Notes: generated by a model from the sequence alone, not told the origin. 64,000 nt of DNA from Actimicrobium sp035984655 (GCF_035984655.1 NZ_JAXCHT010000005.1:62001-126000), one strand, 5' to 3'. Shown: positions 14,546 to 23,923, counted from the stretch's first letter. Numbers and translations are program-made.

Positions 14546-16158
14546 CAGGCCAGCGGCGGCTGCCGGTAGCGCACCGTTTTATCCCACACCATCTCGCGCT
14601 TGAGCAACCAGTCGAAGAACAGATTGCCGCAGGCGCGGGAAATCGCGAACAGGCTGATGAAGAAGCACAGCAGGTTCAACGGCAGCAGACGCAACCGGTT
14701 GCGGTTGCCGTCCAGCAGAACCGCCATCACGATTTCGAAGAAGGCGGCAAAGTTTCCCATGGTGCTGAACGCCATCAGCGCACACGCCGGAATCAGGCGA
14801 TTGAGCAGTGCGCCGGCGTTGGCAAAGTACAGCGCGACGACGATGAACCAGCCTGCCAGCAGCAGCAACGGAATGACAAACACCAGCAGCAGCAACATGC
14901 CGTCGATGCGTTCGCGCAGGGTCAGAAACGGGCTGGTCAGGAACTGGAACCAGTAGCGCACGAGAACCTGGTTGTGCCCCTTCGACCAGCGCATCACCTG
15001 CCTGATGCGAATGGACCAGTCTTCGGGCACTTCCTCATAGCATTCGGCGCGGTTGGTGTAGACGGTTTTCCAGCCGTTGATCATCAAGCGGTAGGTCATG
15101 TCGGTGTCCTCGGCGAGGATGTCGTCATGCCATCCGCCCACGGCGGTGATCGCCGAACGCCGCACGCCGCCGACAGTGCCGCCATATTGCGGCATCAATC
15201 GCAGGTTCATGCGCGCCTGCTGATCGACCTGATAGCCGCCCGCGCGCTCCAGGTCGAGCAGGCGGGTGAGCAGATTGGCGCCCGCATTCATGGGCACCAC
15301 GCGTCCCATCACGGCGCCGACCTCGGGATCAAAAAACGGTGCGACCAGCTGCTTGAGCAGGCCGCGCCCGGGCACATAGTCGGCGTCGAAGACGATGACG
15401 ATATCGCCCTCCACAAAGGCCAGGGCGTCCTTGAGTGCGGCCGACTTGCCACCTTTGCCGGTGACCCGGTGAAACGGCATGATGCGGCCCGGGAAGCGCG
15501 CCACGCAGGCATCGATGATGTCGCGGGTGCGGTCGGTGGAGCGGTCATTCACGGGCACGATCTTCAGTCGATGCGCAGGATAGTTGGTGTCGAGCAGGGC
15601 CTCGATGCATCCTGCAATGACTTTTTCTTCATTGTGTGCGGCGATGAGGACAGTAATCATCGGCCAGCTGGCGCATTCGATGTCGATATACGGATGGCGC
15701 TGTTTGCCGAACAGGCGGTTGAGCGTGAAAAGGACATGGCGGGCAGCGTAGATCATCATCACGATCACGATCATGAACAACAACGCCGCCATCATCGCAA
15801 CCCATGGCCGACGCTGGACATCGGGCAGCAGATCGGACAGGCCAAGCTGACGCGGCGGCAGCTGTTCGATGCGGTCGAGAACCTTGTCGCCACTTTCGGA
15901 GCGGGACAACTCCGGTGGCTTGAGCAGCATGAAGGCGGCCTCGTCGGCGCCGTCCCGGGCCGCAACCATCTGCACCGTTGTCGTTCGGGCGGCGGGCGGC
16001 TCTGCCGCTACGCCGCCGGCCGATGCGATGAATGCGATGCCCAGCAGCAGCGGTGACAGGCGCAGCGGCATCGATGCCGGCTGCGGTCTTTGCGGCGGGG
16101 ACGCGACGTGACGGCGGCGTCCGGTGGACGGGAATTGGGTTCGTGGAAAAACGGGCAT
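14545..16158 (-). CDS. Processive GT2 glycosyltransferase (polysaccharide synthase)
   Basis: 537 residues if the start is 16158; an internal ATG at 16071 (MPLRLSPLLLGIAF) begins with a good signal peptide and is a strong alternative. A periplasmic segment of about 60 residues precedes a TM near residues 120-142. The GT2 domain follows: ITVLIAAHNEEKVI, FDADYVPG (DxD), LAEDTDMTYRL (acceptor-site ED) and RQVMRWSKGHNQ (QxxRW-like). Four to five C-terminal TM helices complete the layout of NodC/PgaC/hyaluronan-type synthases that polymerise and extrude a sugar chain. First gene of the cluster. Confidence 0.85.
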   Translation of the reverse strand: MPVFPRTQFPSTGRRRHVASPPQRPQPASMPLRLSPLLLGIAFIASAGGVAAEPPAARTTTVQMVAARDGADEAAFMLLKPPELSRSESGDKVLDRIEQLPPRQLGLSDLLPDVQRRPWVAMMAALLFMIVIVMMIYAARHVLFTLNRLFGKQRHPYIDIECASWPMITVLIAAHNEEKVIAGCIEALLDTNYPAHRLKIVPVNDRSTDRTRDIIDACVARFPGRIMPFHRVTGKGGKSAALKDALAFVEGDIVIVFDADYVPGRGLLKQLVAPFFDPEVGAVMGRVVPMNAGANLLTRLLDLERAGGYQVDQQARMNLRLMPQYGGTVGGVRRSAITAVGGWHDDILAEDTDMTYRLMINGWKTVYTNRAECYEEVPEDWSIRIRQVMRWSKGHNQVLVRYWFQFLTSPFLTLRERIDGMLLLLVFVIPLLLLAGWFIVVALYFANAGALLNRLIPACALMAFSTMGNFAAFFEIVMAVLLDGNRNRLRLLPLNLLCFFISLFAISRACGNLFFDWLLKREMVWDKTVRYRQPPLA

Positions 16159-16271
16159 CGATGATCTCGGTCATGCTTGTTGGGGCCAGTGCAATACGTT
16201 GAAAAATTGTATGCGCGGCGCCGCCCGCTTCCTTGATAACCAACAAACGAAATTGAAACACGGGAAGAAAA

Positions 16272-16287
16272 TGCGCACCGGTGCGCA
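16272..16287 (-). terminator. Palindrome with T-tract after hpnE
   Basis: tgcgcaccggtgcgca is a perfect 16-bp palindrome 42 bp past the hpnE stop. Read on the minus strand it is followed by TTTTC. It could end hpnCDE transcription before the glycan cluster starts; the short T-run makes it a weak terminator. The remaining 113 bp to the synthase start contains a TACAAT on the minus strand but no clear -35. Confidence 0.45.
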
Positions 16288-16329
16288 AGGGCACAGGGGC
16301 TGGCTTACAACAGGAGGTGCGATTCCTTG

Positions 16330-17649
16330 TCAGCGCAGTGCGCGCACCAGGCGGGCAGCCTCGATCCCGCTTCGCACCGCCGATTCGAGTGTGGCCGGAT
16401 AGGGACCTGCGGTGTAATCACCGGCCAGGAACAGGTTCGGTGCGGTGGTCGAGCTGGTCGGGCGCAACAGGCCGGGCGAGCAGCGAAAGGTGGCACGCTT
16501 CTCGGTGATGACTTTGCTCCACGATGGCGTGGTCAGTTCCGGTCGTGCAAACACATTGGCGAGTTGTTGCGTGATGGCGGCAATCAGTGCCGGATGACCG
16601 GCCTCGACGGCTGCCGTCGAGGCGCTGACCACCACTGCCAGCAGACCCTGTTGCTGGTCATTGAGCTGGCCGCGGTCAAACACGAATTGTCCCCACTGCG
16701 CAGTGGACGGGTCATCGATCAGCGCATGGAACGGCAGCGCGAGCCGACAGTCCGGCGCGTATTGCAGGTAGCAGGTCGTGATGGGTTCGTGCGCGAGCCC
16801 GGTCAGTGCGGTGACGTCGGCATGCGGCGCCAGCAGTGTCGCGGCATTATCCGGATCGGTGGCGAGGATCAGATGGTCGAAGCGCGCCTCCGGCCGTGGT
16901 TCGCCCACGCAATCGAGTTGCCACCCCTGCGCCACGGGCGCAATTGAACGGACCCGCACGCCGCAGTGGACGCTGGCCCCGCGCTGCGCCAGAAACCGCG
17001 CCGCCTGTTGCGGGAACAGGGCGCTCAAATCCTGGCGTGGCAACAGCATGTCGGAAGCGGCGCGCCGCGCGCCAAGACTGTCCTTGAGCACATTCAGAAA
17101 TACCTGCGCGGAGGCCTGCTCCGGCGCCGTGTTGAGTGCGGCGATGCAGAGCGGACGCCACATCAGCTGGATCAGTCGGGTAGTCTGGTCAAAACGCAGC
17201 AGCAGTTCCGACACGCTGCAATCGGTGTCGAGCTGCCAGCCCATCCAGCGCGCGGCCGACGAGAAACGCATCAAGGCCAGTTTGTCAGCGCGCTGCATGC
17301 CGCTGGCACGCCACAGCGCGACCAGCACATGCAGCGGTGCTGGCAAACGCGGCGCAACGAAATCCAGTCCGCTGGACGGCGGGTAGCGCATTTGCAATGG
17401 CAGGCGCAGCAATGCGGTATCGGGATCAATCCCGACCAGCCGCATCAGGCGCAACGATTCGCGGTAGGCGCCGAGCAGGATGTGCTGCCCGTTGTCGAGC
17501 ATGCGGCCATTGAGTTCGACCTGGCGGGCCCGGCCGCCAAGGGTGCGGCCGGCCTCGAACAACGTCACGCGCTGGCCGGCTTGCGCCAGCTCAACGGCCG
17601 CCGCGCAGCCGGCCCAGCCAGCGCCGATCACCGCCGTGTGCGCCGTCAT
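16330..17649 (-). CDS. hpnE: Hydroxysqualene dehydroxylase HpnE
   Basis: 439 residues. The N-terminal FAD-binding motif is AVIGAGWAGCAAAVELAQAG (GxGxxG type), followed by LGGRA and the C-terminal LFLAGDYTAGPYPATLESAVRSG, the amine-oxidase/phytoene-desaturase pattern. Its position directly after hpnD (three-base gap) identifies it as HpnE, which reduces hydroxysqualene to squalene. A carotenoid desaturase is the alternative from sequence alone, but the hpnCD neighbours argue against it. Confidence 0.92.
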   Translation of the reverse strand: MTAHTAVIGAGWAGCAAAVELAQAGQRVTLFEAGRTLGGRARQVELNGRMLDNGQHILLGAYRESLRLMRLVGIDPDTALLRLPLQMRYPPSSGLDFVAPRLPAPLHVLVALWRASGMQRADKLALMRFSSAARWMGWQLDTDCSVSELLLRFDQTTRLIQLMWRPLCIAALNTAPEQASAQVFLNVLKDSLGARRAASDMLLPRQDLSALFPQQAARFLAQRGASVHCGVRVRSIAPVAQGWQLDCVGEPRPEARFDHLILATDPDNAATLLAPHADVTALTGLAHEPITTCYLQYAPDCRLALPFHALIDDPSTAQWGQFVFDRGQLNDQQQGLLAVVVSASTAAVEAGHPALIAAITQQLANVFARPELTTPSWSKVITEKRATFRCSPGLLRPTSSTTAPNLFLAGDYTAGPYPATLESAVRSGIEAARLVRALR

Positions 17650-17652
17650 CGG

Positions 17653-18486
17653 TCAGCTCCGAATGTAAGTACGCCACGCCAGCCAGAGCTTGCGGATGGG
17701 CGTGAGCGAGATACGCTGGTTGAGCACGTGAAAGCCGTCGCGCTCGATTTCCGTCAGCAGCGCACGGTAGATTGCCGCCATCATCAGTCCGGGTCGCTGG
17801 GCGCGCCGATCGGCTGGCGGCAGCAATGCGAAGGCCTCGTCGTAGGCAGTTTGCGCGCGCTGCACCTGGAAGCGCATCAGGTTTTCGAACGGTTCGCTGT
17901 GACGCGCATTGAGCAGGTCGGCGGCGGTCACGCCAAACTGTTGCAGCTCGTTGACCGGCAGATAAATGCGGCCGATGCGGGCATCTTCACCGACGTCGCG
18001 AATGATGTTGGTGAGCTGAAACGCCAGCCCGAGCTTTTCTGCGTACACCAGGGTTTGCTTGTCGGTGTAGCCGAAGATGCTGGCCGACAGGATGCCGACC
18101 ACCCCGGCGACATGCCAGCAATAGCGCTGCAGCCCGATGTAGTCGAGATAGCGGGTTTGGTCCAGATCCATTTCCATGCCGTCGATGATGGCCTGCAGAT
18201 GTTGCGGGTCGAGTCCGTACACCGCCATGTTCGGCTGCAACGCCAGCGTCACCGGATGGGTTGGCGCACCGGCTTGCATGGCGCCGATTTCCTTGCGCCA
18301 CCAGATCAGCTTGGTGCGCGCCACGGCGACGTCGGTGCATTCGTCGACGGTGTCATCGACTTCGCGGCAGAACGCGTACAGCGCGGTGATCGCGCGACGT
18401 CGTTCCGGCGGCAGGAACAGAAAGCTGTAATAAAAACTGGAGCCGCTTTGGGCAGCCTTTTGCTGGCAGTACTCGTCTGGAGACAT
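17653..18486 (-). CDS. hpnD: Presqualene diphosphate synthase HpnD
   Basis: 277 residues. The two Asp-rich prenyl-diphosphate motifs are AFCREVDDTVDE near residues 38-49 and NIIRDVGEDARIGRIYLP near residues 160-177. HpnD joins two farnesyl diphosphates head-to-head to presqualene diphosphate, the first step of the HpnCDE route to squalene for hopanoids or related triterpenes. No squalene-hopene cyclase is in the window. Confidence 0.93.
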   Translation of the reverse strand: MSPDEYCQQKAAQSGSSFYYSFLFLPPERRRAITALYAFCREVDDTVDECTDVAVARTKLIWWRKEIGAMQAGAPTHPVTLALQPNMAVYGLDPQHLQAIIDGMEMDLDQTRYLDYIGLQRYCWHVAGVVGILSASIFGYTDKQTLVYAEKLGLAFQLTNIIRDVGEDARIGRIYLPVNELQQFGVTAADLLNARHSEPFENLMRFQVQRAQTAYDEAFALLPPADRRAQRPGLMMAAIYRALLTEIERDGFHVLNQRISLTPIRKLWLAWRTYIRS

Positions 18487-18559
18487 TGAAGGGCCCGGCG
18501 CGCGCCGGTGTCGAATGCGAAGCCGCTATGCTAGCCGAGTGCGCCAGTGCCGACAAACA

Positions 18560-19390
18560 CTATGTAGTCACCGGTTCCGCTTGCATGCGCACTGCGCGCC
18601 AGGCCAACAGCATCCAGTCGCGCCGGCGGAGCTGGGGGCGGCGCCGGAATACATCGAAATCGGCCGCCTCGATCAATTCGAGAATGCGCAATCCGCCTTG
18701 CACCACCAGGCGCAGTTCCCAGCCGATCCGGCCGGGCAGTTGCAATGCCAGCGGCGCACCGCTGCGCAACAGGGCGCGCGCGCGCGCGACTTCAAACGCC
18801 ATCAGCGCCCGCCATGCGGGATCGACGCGTTGCGCCTCCAGATGTTCTTGCGTCACGCCAAAGCGCGCCATGTCGTCCTGCGGCAGATAGATGCGCGATT
18901 TTTCCCAGTCGATTGCCACGTCCTGCCAGAAATTGATCAGCTGCAGGGCTGAGCAGATCGCGTCGGATTGCTGGCGCGCGGGTCTGGAGTCGGCCCGGTA
19001 CAGCTGCAGCATCAGTGCACCGACCGGATTGGCCGAGCGGCGGCAATAATCCAGCAGGGTCGGAAAATCGGGATAGTGGGTGGTGACGACGTCCTGCTGG
19101 AACGCCGACAGCAGTTCGCGAAACGGGGTCAGTGGCAGCGGCCAGCTGCTGATTATATGGCCGAGCTTGATGAACATGGGATGGACCGACGCGGTGCCGG
19201 CGGCGATACGGTCGAGTTCGGCATCGTAGGCGGCCAGTGCGGCGAGGCGCTGCCCGGGGCTGGCATCGCCCTCGTCGGCCAGGTCGTCGGCGCTGCGCGC
19301 GAAGGCGTAAATGGCATCGACGGCCGGGCGCAGATGGGCCGGCAGCAACAGCGAAGCGACGGGGAAGTTCTCGTAGTGGTCAGTGGCCAT
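18560..19390 (-). CDS. hpnC: Hydroxysqualene synthase HpnC
   Basis: 276 residues from ATG 19390 (MATDHYENFPVASLLLP, the standard HpnC start); a TTG at 19405 is less likely. The motifs AFARSADDLADEGD near residue 35 and NFWQDVAIDWEKSRIYLP near residue 155 are those of trans-isoprenyl synthases. HpnC converts presqualene diphosphate to hydroxysqualene. It leads the hpnCDE operon, with a 73-bp gap before hpnD. Confidence 0.93.
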   Translation of the reverse strand: MATDHYENFPVASLLLPAHLRPAVDAIYAFARSADDLADEGDASPGQRLAALAAYDAELDRIAAGTASVHPMFIKLGHIISSWPLPLTPFRELLSAFQQDVVTTHYPDFPTLLDYCRRSANPVGALMLQLYRADSRPARQQSDAICSALQLINFWQDVAIDWEKSRIYLPQDDMARFGVTQEHLEAQRVDPAWRALMAFEVARARALLRSGAPLALQLPGRIGWELRLVVQGGLRILELIEAADFDVFRRRPQLRRRDWMLLAWRAVRMQAEPVTT

Positions 19391-19412
19391 GCAAGCGTGT
19401 TCCAAAAATTGC

Positions 19413-19476
19413 TGACTAAATAGTCATATGAAAAACCCGGACATGCTTTTATAATTAATAACCGTAGAGTCAGTAA
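19413..19476. promoter_or_regulatory. Divergent promoter region with palindrome, hpnC and RND operon
   Basis: For hpnC (minus strand): TTACTG (complement of 19471-19476), 17-base spacer, TATAAA (complement of 19448-19453). For the RND genes (plus strand): TATAAT at 19450-19455 with only a weak -35 (TATGAA) at 19427. The two -10 boxes overlap, so the promoters probably compete. The inverted repeat TGACTA-aa-TAGTCA at 19413-19426 lies just downstream of the hpnC start point and next to the RND -35, a reasonable operator position. No regulator gene adjoins. Confidence 0.5.
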
Positions 19477-19567
19477 CAACTGAAATGAATCCGGATCCGA
19501 CAGGGCAGCAGGTGCGATCAGCCTGACGTTTTGCCTTTTTTCTGCCCGCATAGTAAAGGAAATCACC

Positions 19568-20722
19568 GTGCCTGCCCGCCTAAATTCCCATTCTCCCTTG
19601 TCCACACCGACCAGATCGGCGCTGCTTGCCGTGTTCGTCGTCACGCTGCTGGGCGCCTGTTCGAAGCCCGTCGAGAAAGCCGAAGACATCCGCCCGGTGC
19701 GGGCGCTCAAACTGGCCGCCGGTAATGCCGACACGGTGGCCGAGTTCTCCGGCGACGTGCGGCCTCGCATCGAGTCGCGGCTGGGATTCCGGGTTGGCGG
19801 CAAGATCGTCGCACGCAAGGTCGACGTGGGCAATCTGGTCAAGCGCGGACAGGTGCTGATGCAGCTTGATCCGCAGGACTTGCGCCTGGCACAGTTGCAG
19901 GCCAATGCGGCGCAGAAGGCGGCGCTGAGCAATCGTGATCTGGCCAAGGCGGAATTGCAGCGCTATCAGGATCTGCGCGCCAAGAACTTCGTCAGCCAGG
20001 CCGTGCTCGATGCCAAGCAAACGGCGTTTCAGGCAGCGCAGGCCAGCCTCGACCAGGCGGTTGCCGCTTCGCAGAACCAATCCAATCAAACCGGCTACAC
20101 CACGCTGGTGTCCGACGTCGAGGGCGTGGTCACGAGTGTCGATGCCGAGGTCGGGCAGGTCGTCGCGGCAGGCGCGCCGGTGGTAAAAGTGGCGCAGAGT
20201 GGCGAGAAGGAAGTCGTGATCGGGATTCCGGAAGACCAGCTTGCCATGGTGCGTCAGGTGAGCGATATCCGGGTGCATGTGTGGGCCGATCCAGGCAAGG
20301 AGTTGAGCGGGAAATTGCGCGAGTTGTCACCCATCGCCGATCCGGCGTCGCGCACCTATACGGCCAAGATCACGCTGCCGCCAGAGGCCACCGACGTCAA
20401 GCTCGGCATGACCGCCTATGTCGCGTTTCGCGCGAAAATTCCGAAGGCCATGATCAAGGTCCCGCTGAGTGCGCTGGTACGGCAGCAGAATGCGACCGCG
20501 GTCTGGGTGATTGAAAACGGCGCCGTCAAGCTGGCGCCGGTGCAGGTGGCGGGGCCGTCCGGCAATGACATCCTGCTGGCCGGTGGCGTGACAGCCGGGC
20601 AGACCATCGTCATCGCCGGCGTCAACCTGCTCAAGAACGGTCAGAAAGTGACGATCCTTGATGACGACCTGGCGGTCCGCGACGCGGCGCTGCGCAGCTC
20701 AGAATCCGGGACGCCGAAATGA
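19568..20722 (+). CDS. RND efflux periplasmic adaptor (membrane fusion) lipoprotein
   Basis: 384 residues from GTG 19568, preceded by AAAGGA at good spacing. The signal peptide ends in a lipobox (LLGAC, Cys near residue 34). Then come the barrel-sandwich/lipoyl half DVRPRIESRLGFRVGGKIVARKVDVGNLVKRGQ, a helical hairpin (about residues 110-180), and the second lipoyl half DVEGVVTSVDAEVGQVVAAGAPVVKVA. It links an inner-membrane RND pump to an outer-membrane channel. No TolC-like gene lies in this operon, so the channel must be elsewhere. Confidence 0.92.
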   Translation: MPARLNSHSPLSTPTRSALLAVFVVTLLGACSKPVEKAEDIRPVRALKLAAGNADTVAEFSGDVRPRIESRLGFRVGGKIVARKVDVGNLVKRGQVLMQLDPQDLRLAQLQANAAQKAALSNRDLAKAELQRYQDLRAKNFVSQAVLDAKQTAFQAAQASLDQAVAASQNQSNQTGYTTLVSDVEGVVTSVDAEVGQVVAAGAPVVKVAQSGEKEVVIGIPEDQLAMVRQVSDIRVHVWADPGKELSGKLRELSPIADPASRTYTAKITLPPEATDVKLGMTAYVAFRAKIPKAMIKVPLSALVRQQNATAVWVIENGAVKLAPVQVAGPSGNDILLAGGVTAGQTIVIAGVNLLKNGQKVTILDDDLAVRDAALRSSESGTPK

Positions 20723-23700
20723 AGGGCGGTTTCAATCTCTCACGCTGGGCCCTTGAACACATTCCGCTGACCCGCTATCTGATGGCGGTGCTGGTGATCG
20801 GTGGCCTGCTCAGTTACACCAACCTGGGACAGGACGAAGATCCGCCGTTCACCTTTCGCGCGATGGTGGTACGGGCCACCTGGCCTGGCGCCACAGCATT
20901 GCAAATGGCCGAGCAGGTCACCGACAAGCTGGAAAAGAAGCTGCAGGAAACGCCGTACATCGACAAGATCCGCAGCTACTCCAAGCCGGGCGAAACGCTG
21001 ATCATCCTGCAATTGCGCGAGTCGACGCCGCCCAAGGACACCCCCGCGTCGTGGTATCAGGTGCGCAAGAAGATCGGCGACATTCGCGCCACGCTGCCAC
21101 CGGGCGTCAACGGGCCGTACTTCAATGACGAATTCGGCGACACCTACGGCTCCATCATCGCGCTCTCCGGCGACGGCTTTACCTACGCCGAGATCAAGGA
21201 TTACGCCGACTTCGTGCGGCAGCAGCTGTTGCTGGTCAAGCACGTGGCCAAGGTCGAACTGTTTGGCTTGCAGGACGAGCGCATCACGATCGAGTTCTCG
21301 CAAAAGAAATTCGCCCAGCTGGGCGTCTCGTTCGACAGCATCATCGCGCAGTTAAGTGCACAGAATTCGGTGGAAGGCACCGGCGTGCTGATCACCCCAA
21401 CCGACAACCTGCAGGTGCGCGTCAGCGGCGCACTGATGACGGTAAAAGACCTGGAGAACCTGGAGCTGCGCGCCAACAACGTCAGCTTCAAGCTCAGCGA
21501 CTTCGCCACGGTACGGCGCGAATACCGCGATCCACCGCAGGACAAGATGCGCTACAACGGCAAGGAAGTGATCGGCCTCGGGATCTCGATGGAGAAGGGC
21601 GGCAATATCATCGAGCTGGGCAAGAGCCTGGAAACGACGGTGGCCGCCATCAAGGCGAAACTGCCGGTCGGTGTCGAACTGTCGCGGGTCGCTGACCAGC
21701 CGCGCGCGGTCACCTCGTCGGTCGGGGAATTCCTGCACACGCTGATGGAAGCGGTATTGATCGTGCTGGCAGTGAGCTTTCTCGCGCTGGGTTTGCACAC
21801 CAAACCGTTTCGGCTGGATATCCGTCCCGGTCTGGTGGTTGGCCTGACGATTCCGCTGGTGCTGGCGATTACCTTTCTGTTCATGCGGATTCTGGATATC
21901 GACCTGCACAAGATTTCGCTCGGCGCATTGATCATCGCGCTGGGGCTGCTGGTCGACGATGCCATCATCGCGGTCGAAATGATGGTGCGCAAGATGGAGG
22001 AGGGCTTCAACCGCTTCGATGCTGCCACCTTCGCCTACACCTCGACGGCGATGCCGATGCTGACCGGCACCTTGATTACCGCGGCCGGCTTCCTGCCGAT
22101 CGGCCTGGCCAAGTCGGCCGCTGGCGAGTACACCTTTTCGATGTTCTCCGTGAATGCACTGGCGCTGCTGATTTCCTGGGTGGTGGCCGTGGTCTTCACG
22201 CCCTATATCGGTTACGTGCTGTTGAAGGTCAAGCCGGCGGCGGGGGCCGATGGGCATCACGAGTTGTTCAATACGCCCATGTACAACCGCTTCCGCAAGA
22301 CCGTGAACTGGTGTGTCGAATGGCGCAAGACCACGATCCTGCTGACGCTGGCAGCCTTCGGGCTGGGTGTGTTTGGCTTCAAGTTCATCGAGCAGCAATT
22401 CTTTCCGGATTCGAGCCGGCCGGAGTTGATGGTCGAATTGTGGCTGCCGGAGGGCTCGTCCTTCAAGGCGACCGAGGCGCAGGCCAAGAAGTTCGAAGCG
22501 TTCATCCAGAAACAGGATGGGGTCGAAAGCGTGACCAGCTATGTCGGTACCGGCAGTCCGCGCTTCTACCTGCCGCTGGACCAGATTTTCCCGCAGACCA
22601 ACGTCTCGCAGGTGGTGGTGCTGGCCAAGGATCTGAAGGCGCGCGAGACATTGCGGCTGAAGATCGCCGCGATCTTCAAGGTTGATTTTCCGGAGGTGCG
22701 CGGCCGCGTCAAGCTGTTGCCGAATGGCCCGCCGGTGCCGTATCCGGTGCAGTTCCGCGTTACCGGCACCGAAGTGACCAAGGTGCGTGCAATCGCCGAT
22801 CAGGTCAAGGAAGTCATGCGCGCCAACCCGAACACGCTGGGTGTCAATGACAACTGGAATGAGTCGGTCAAGGTATTGCGGCTCGATCTCGATCAGGAAA
22901 AATTGCGCGCCGTGGGCGTGACCTCGCAAGCCGTGATGCGCGCCGCCAATACCATTCTGACCGGCAGCACCATCGGCCAGTACCGTGACGGCAACCGACT
23001 TATCGACATCGTGATCCGCCAGCCGGTTGAAGAACGTTCGACGATCTCGGCGCTGGACCAGGCCAACATCCCGACCGCCAATGGCAAGACGGTGCCGCTG
23101 TCGCAACTGGCCAAGGCGCGTTTCGTCTGGGAGCCCGGCGTGATCTGGCGCGAAGGCCGGGAATGGGCGGTCACCGTGCAATCCGATGTCGCCGACGGCA
23201 TCCAGGGTCCTACCGTGTCCAGCCAGATCAATCCGAAACTGGCCGCGCTGCGCAGCCGCCTGCCAGCCGGCTACAAGATTGAACTGGCCGGCGCCGCCGC
23301 CGACAGCGGCAAGGCGCAGGAATCGATTGCCGCCAATGTTCCGCTGGTGATCTTCATCATCTTCACGCTGCTGATGCTGCAGCTGCACAGTTTCTCGCGT
23401 TCGCTGCTGGTGTTTCTGACCGGGCCGCTGGGCGTGGCCGGCGCCGCCATGGCGCTGCTGCTGCTGCATCGTCCGTTTGGCTTCGTCGCGCAACTCGGCG
23501 TGATCGCGCTGTTCGGCATGATCATCCGTAACTCGGTGATCCTGATCGACCAGATCGAGCAGGACATTGCCGCGGGCGCCGCGCCGTGGGATGCCATCGT
23601 CGAGTCAGCCGTGCGGCGCTGCCGGCCGATCATTCTCACCGCCGCAGCGGCGGTGCTGGCGATGATCCCCCTGTCGCGCTCGGTGTTCTGGGGGCCGATG

Positions 23701-23808
23701 GCGGTCGCCATCATGGGCGGCCTGATCGTCGCCACCGCCCTGACGCTGTTGTTCCTGCCGGCCTTGTATGCGGCATGGTTCCGTGTCAAGAAGCCGGTTG
23801 CCAGCTGA
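20719..23808 (+). CDS. RND efflux transporter, inner-membrane permease
   Basis: 1029 residues, overlapping the adaptor gene by ATGA. It has the twofold RND architecture: TM1 near residues 18-36, a large periplasmic domain, TM2-6 near 335-500, a second periplasmic domain and TM8-12 near 870-1020. TM4 has the paired Asp of proton relay (LGLLVDDAIIAVEMM near residue 410). FGDTYGSIIALSGDGF and the overall sequence are like Burkholderiales AcrB/MexF-type multidrug pumps rather than heavy-metal CzcA. Substrate unknown. Confidence 0.92.
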   Translation: MKGGFNLSRWALEHIPLTRYLMAVLVIGGLLSYTNLGQDEDPPFTFRAMVVRATWPGATALQMAEQVTDKLEKKLQETPYIDKIRSYSKPGETLIILQLRESTPPKDTPASWYQVRKKIGDIRATLPPGVNGPYFNDEFGDTYGSIIALSGDGFTYAEIKDYADFVRQQLLLVKHVAKVELFGLQDERITIEFSQKKFAQLGVSFDSIIAQLSAQNSVEGTGVLITPTDNLQVRVSGALMTVKDLENLELRANNVSFKLSDFATVRREYRDPPQDKMRYNGKEVIGLGISMEKGGNIIELGKSLETTVAAIKAKLPVGVELSRVADQPRAVTSSVGEFLHTLMEAVLIVLAVSFLALGLHTKPFRLDIRPGLVVGLTIPLVLAITFLFMRILDIDLHKISLGALIIALGLLVDDAIIAVEMMVRKMEEGFNRFDAATFAYTSTAMPMLTGTLITAAGFLPIGLAKSAAGEYTFSMFSVNALALLISWVVAVVFTPYIGYVLLKVKPAAGADGHHELFNTPMYNRFRKTVNWCVEWRKTTILLTLAAFGLGVFGFKFIEQQFFPDSSRPELMVELWLPEGSSFKATEAQAKKFEAFIQKQDGVESVTSYVGTGSPRFYLPLDQIFPQTNVSQVVVLAKDLKARETLRLKIAAIFKVDFPEVRGRVKLLPNGPPVPYPVQFRVTGTEVTKVRAIADQVKEVMRANPNTLGVNDNWNESVKVLRLDLDQEKLRAVGVTSQAVMRAANTILTGSTIGQYRDGNRLIDIVIRQPVEERSTISALDQANIPTANGKTVPLSQLAKARFVWEPGVIWREGREWAVTVQSDVADGIQGPTVSSQINPKLAALRSRLPAGYKIELAGAAADSGKAQESIAANVPLVIFIIFTLLMLQLHSFSRSLLVFLTGPLGVAGAAMALLLLHRPFGFVAQLGVIALFGMIIRNSVILIDQIEQDIAAGAAPWDAIVESAVRRCRPIILTAAAAVLAMIPLSRSVFWGPMAVAIMGGLIVATALTLLFLPALYAAWFRVKKPVAS

Positions 23809-23923
23809 GATGGCCGGGGTGAACCCCGAAAAGGCGGCCCGCAGAGTCAAAAGTCACGCGGGCTGTTAAAAAATCCAGTAAAATCGCCGACAGAAGTTGA
23901 ACAGCCTCTGACAAAGGCAGTGC

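Noticed and set aside
14284..16056. Open frame of 590 codons on the plus strand
   Set aside because: Antisense to the glycan synthase and beta-helix genes, both supported by motifs, TM segments and translational overlaps.
16330..17649. Carotenoid (phytoene) desaturase
   Set aside because: The FAD-oxidoreductase motifs fit, but adjacency to hpnC and hpnD makes hydroxysqualene dehydroxylase the better call.
21352..23493. Open frame of 713 codons on the minus strand
   Set aside because: It is wholly antisense to the RND permease gene, whose family motifs are clear. Its His/Arg/Gln-rich composition is typical of reverse frames in GC-rich DNA.
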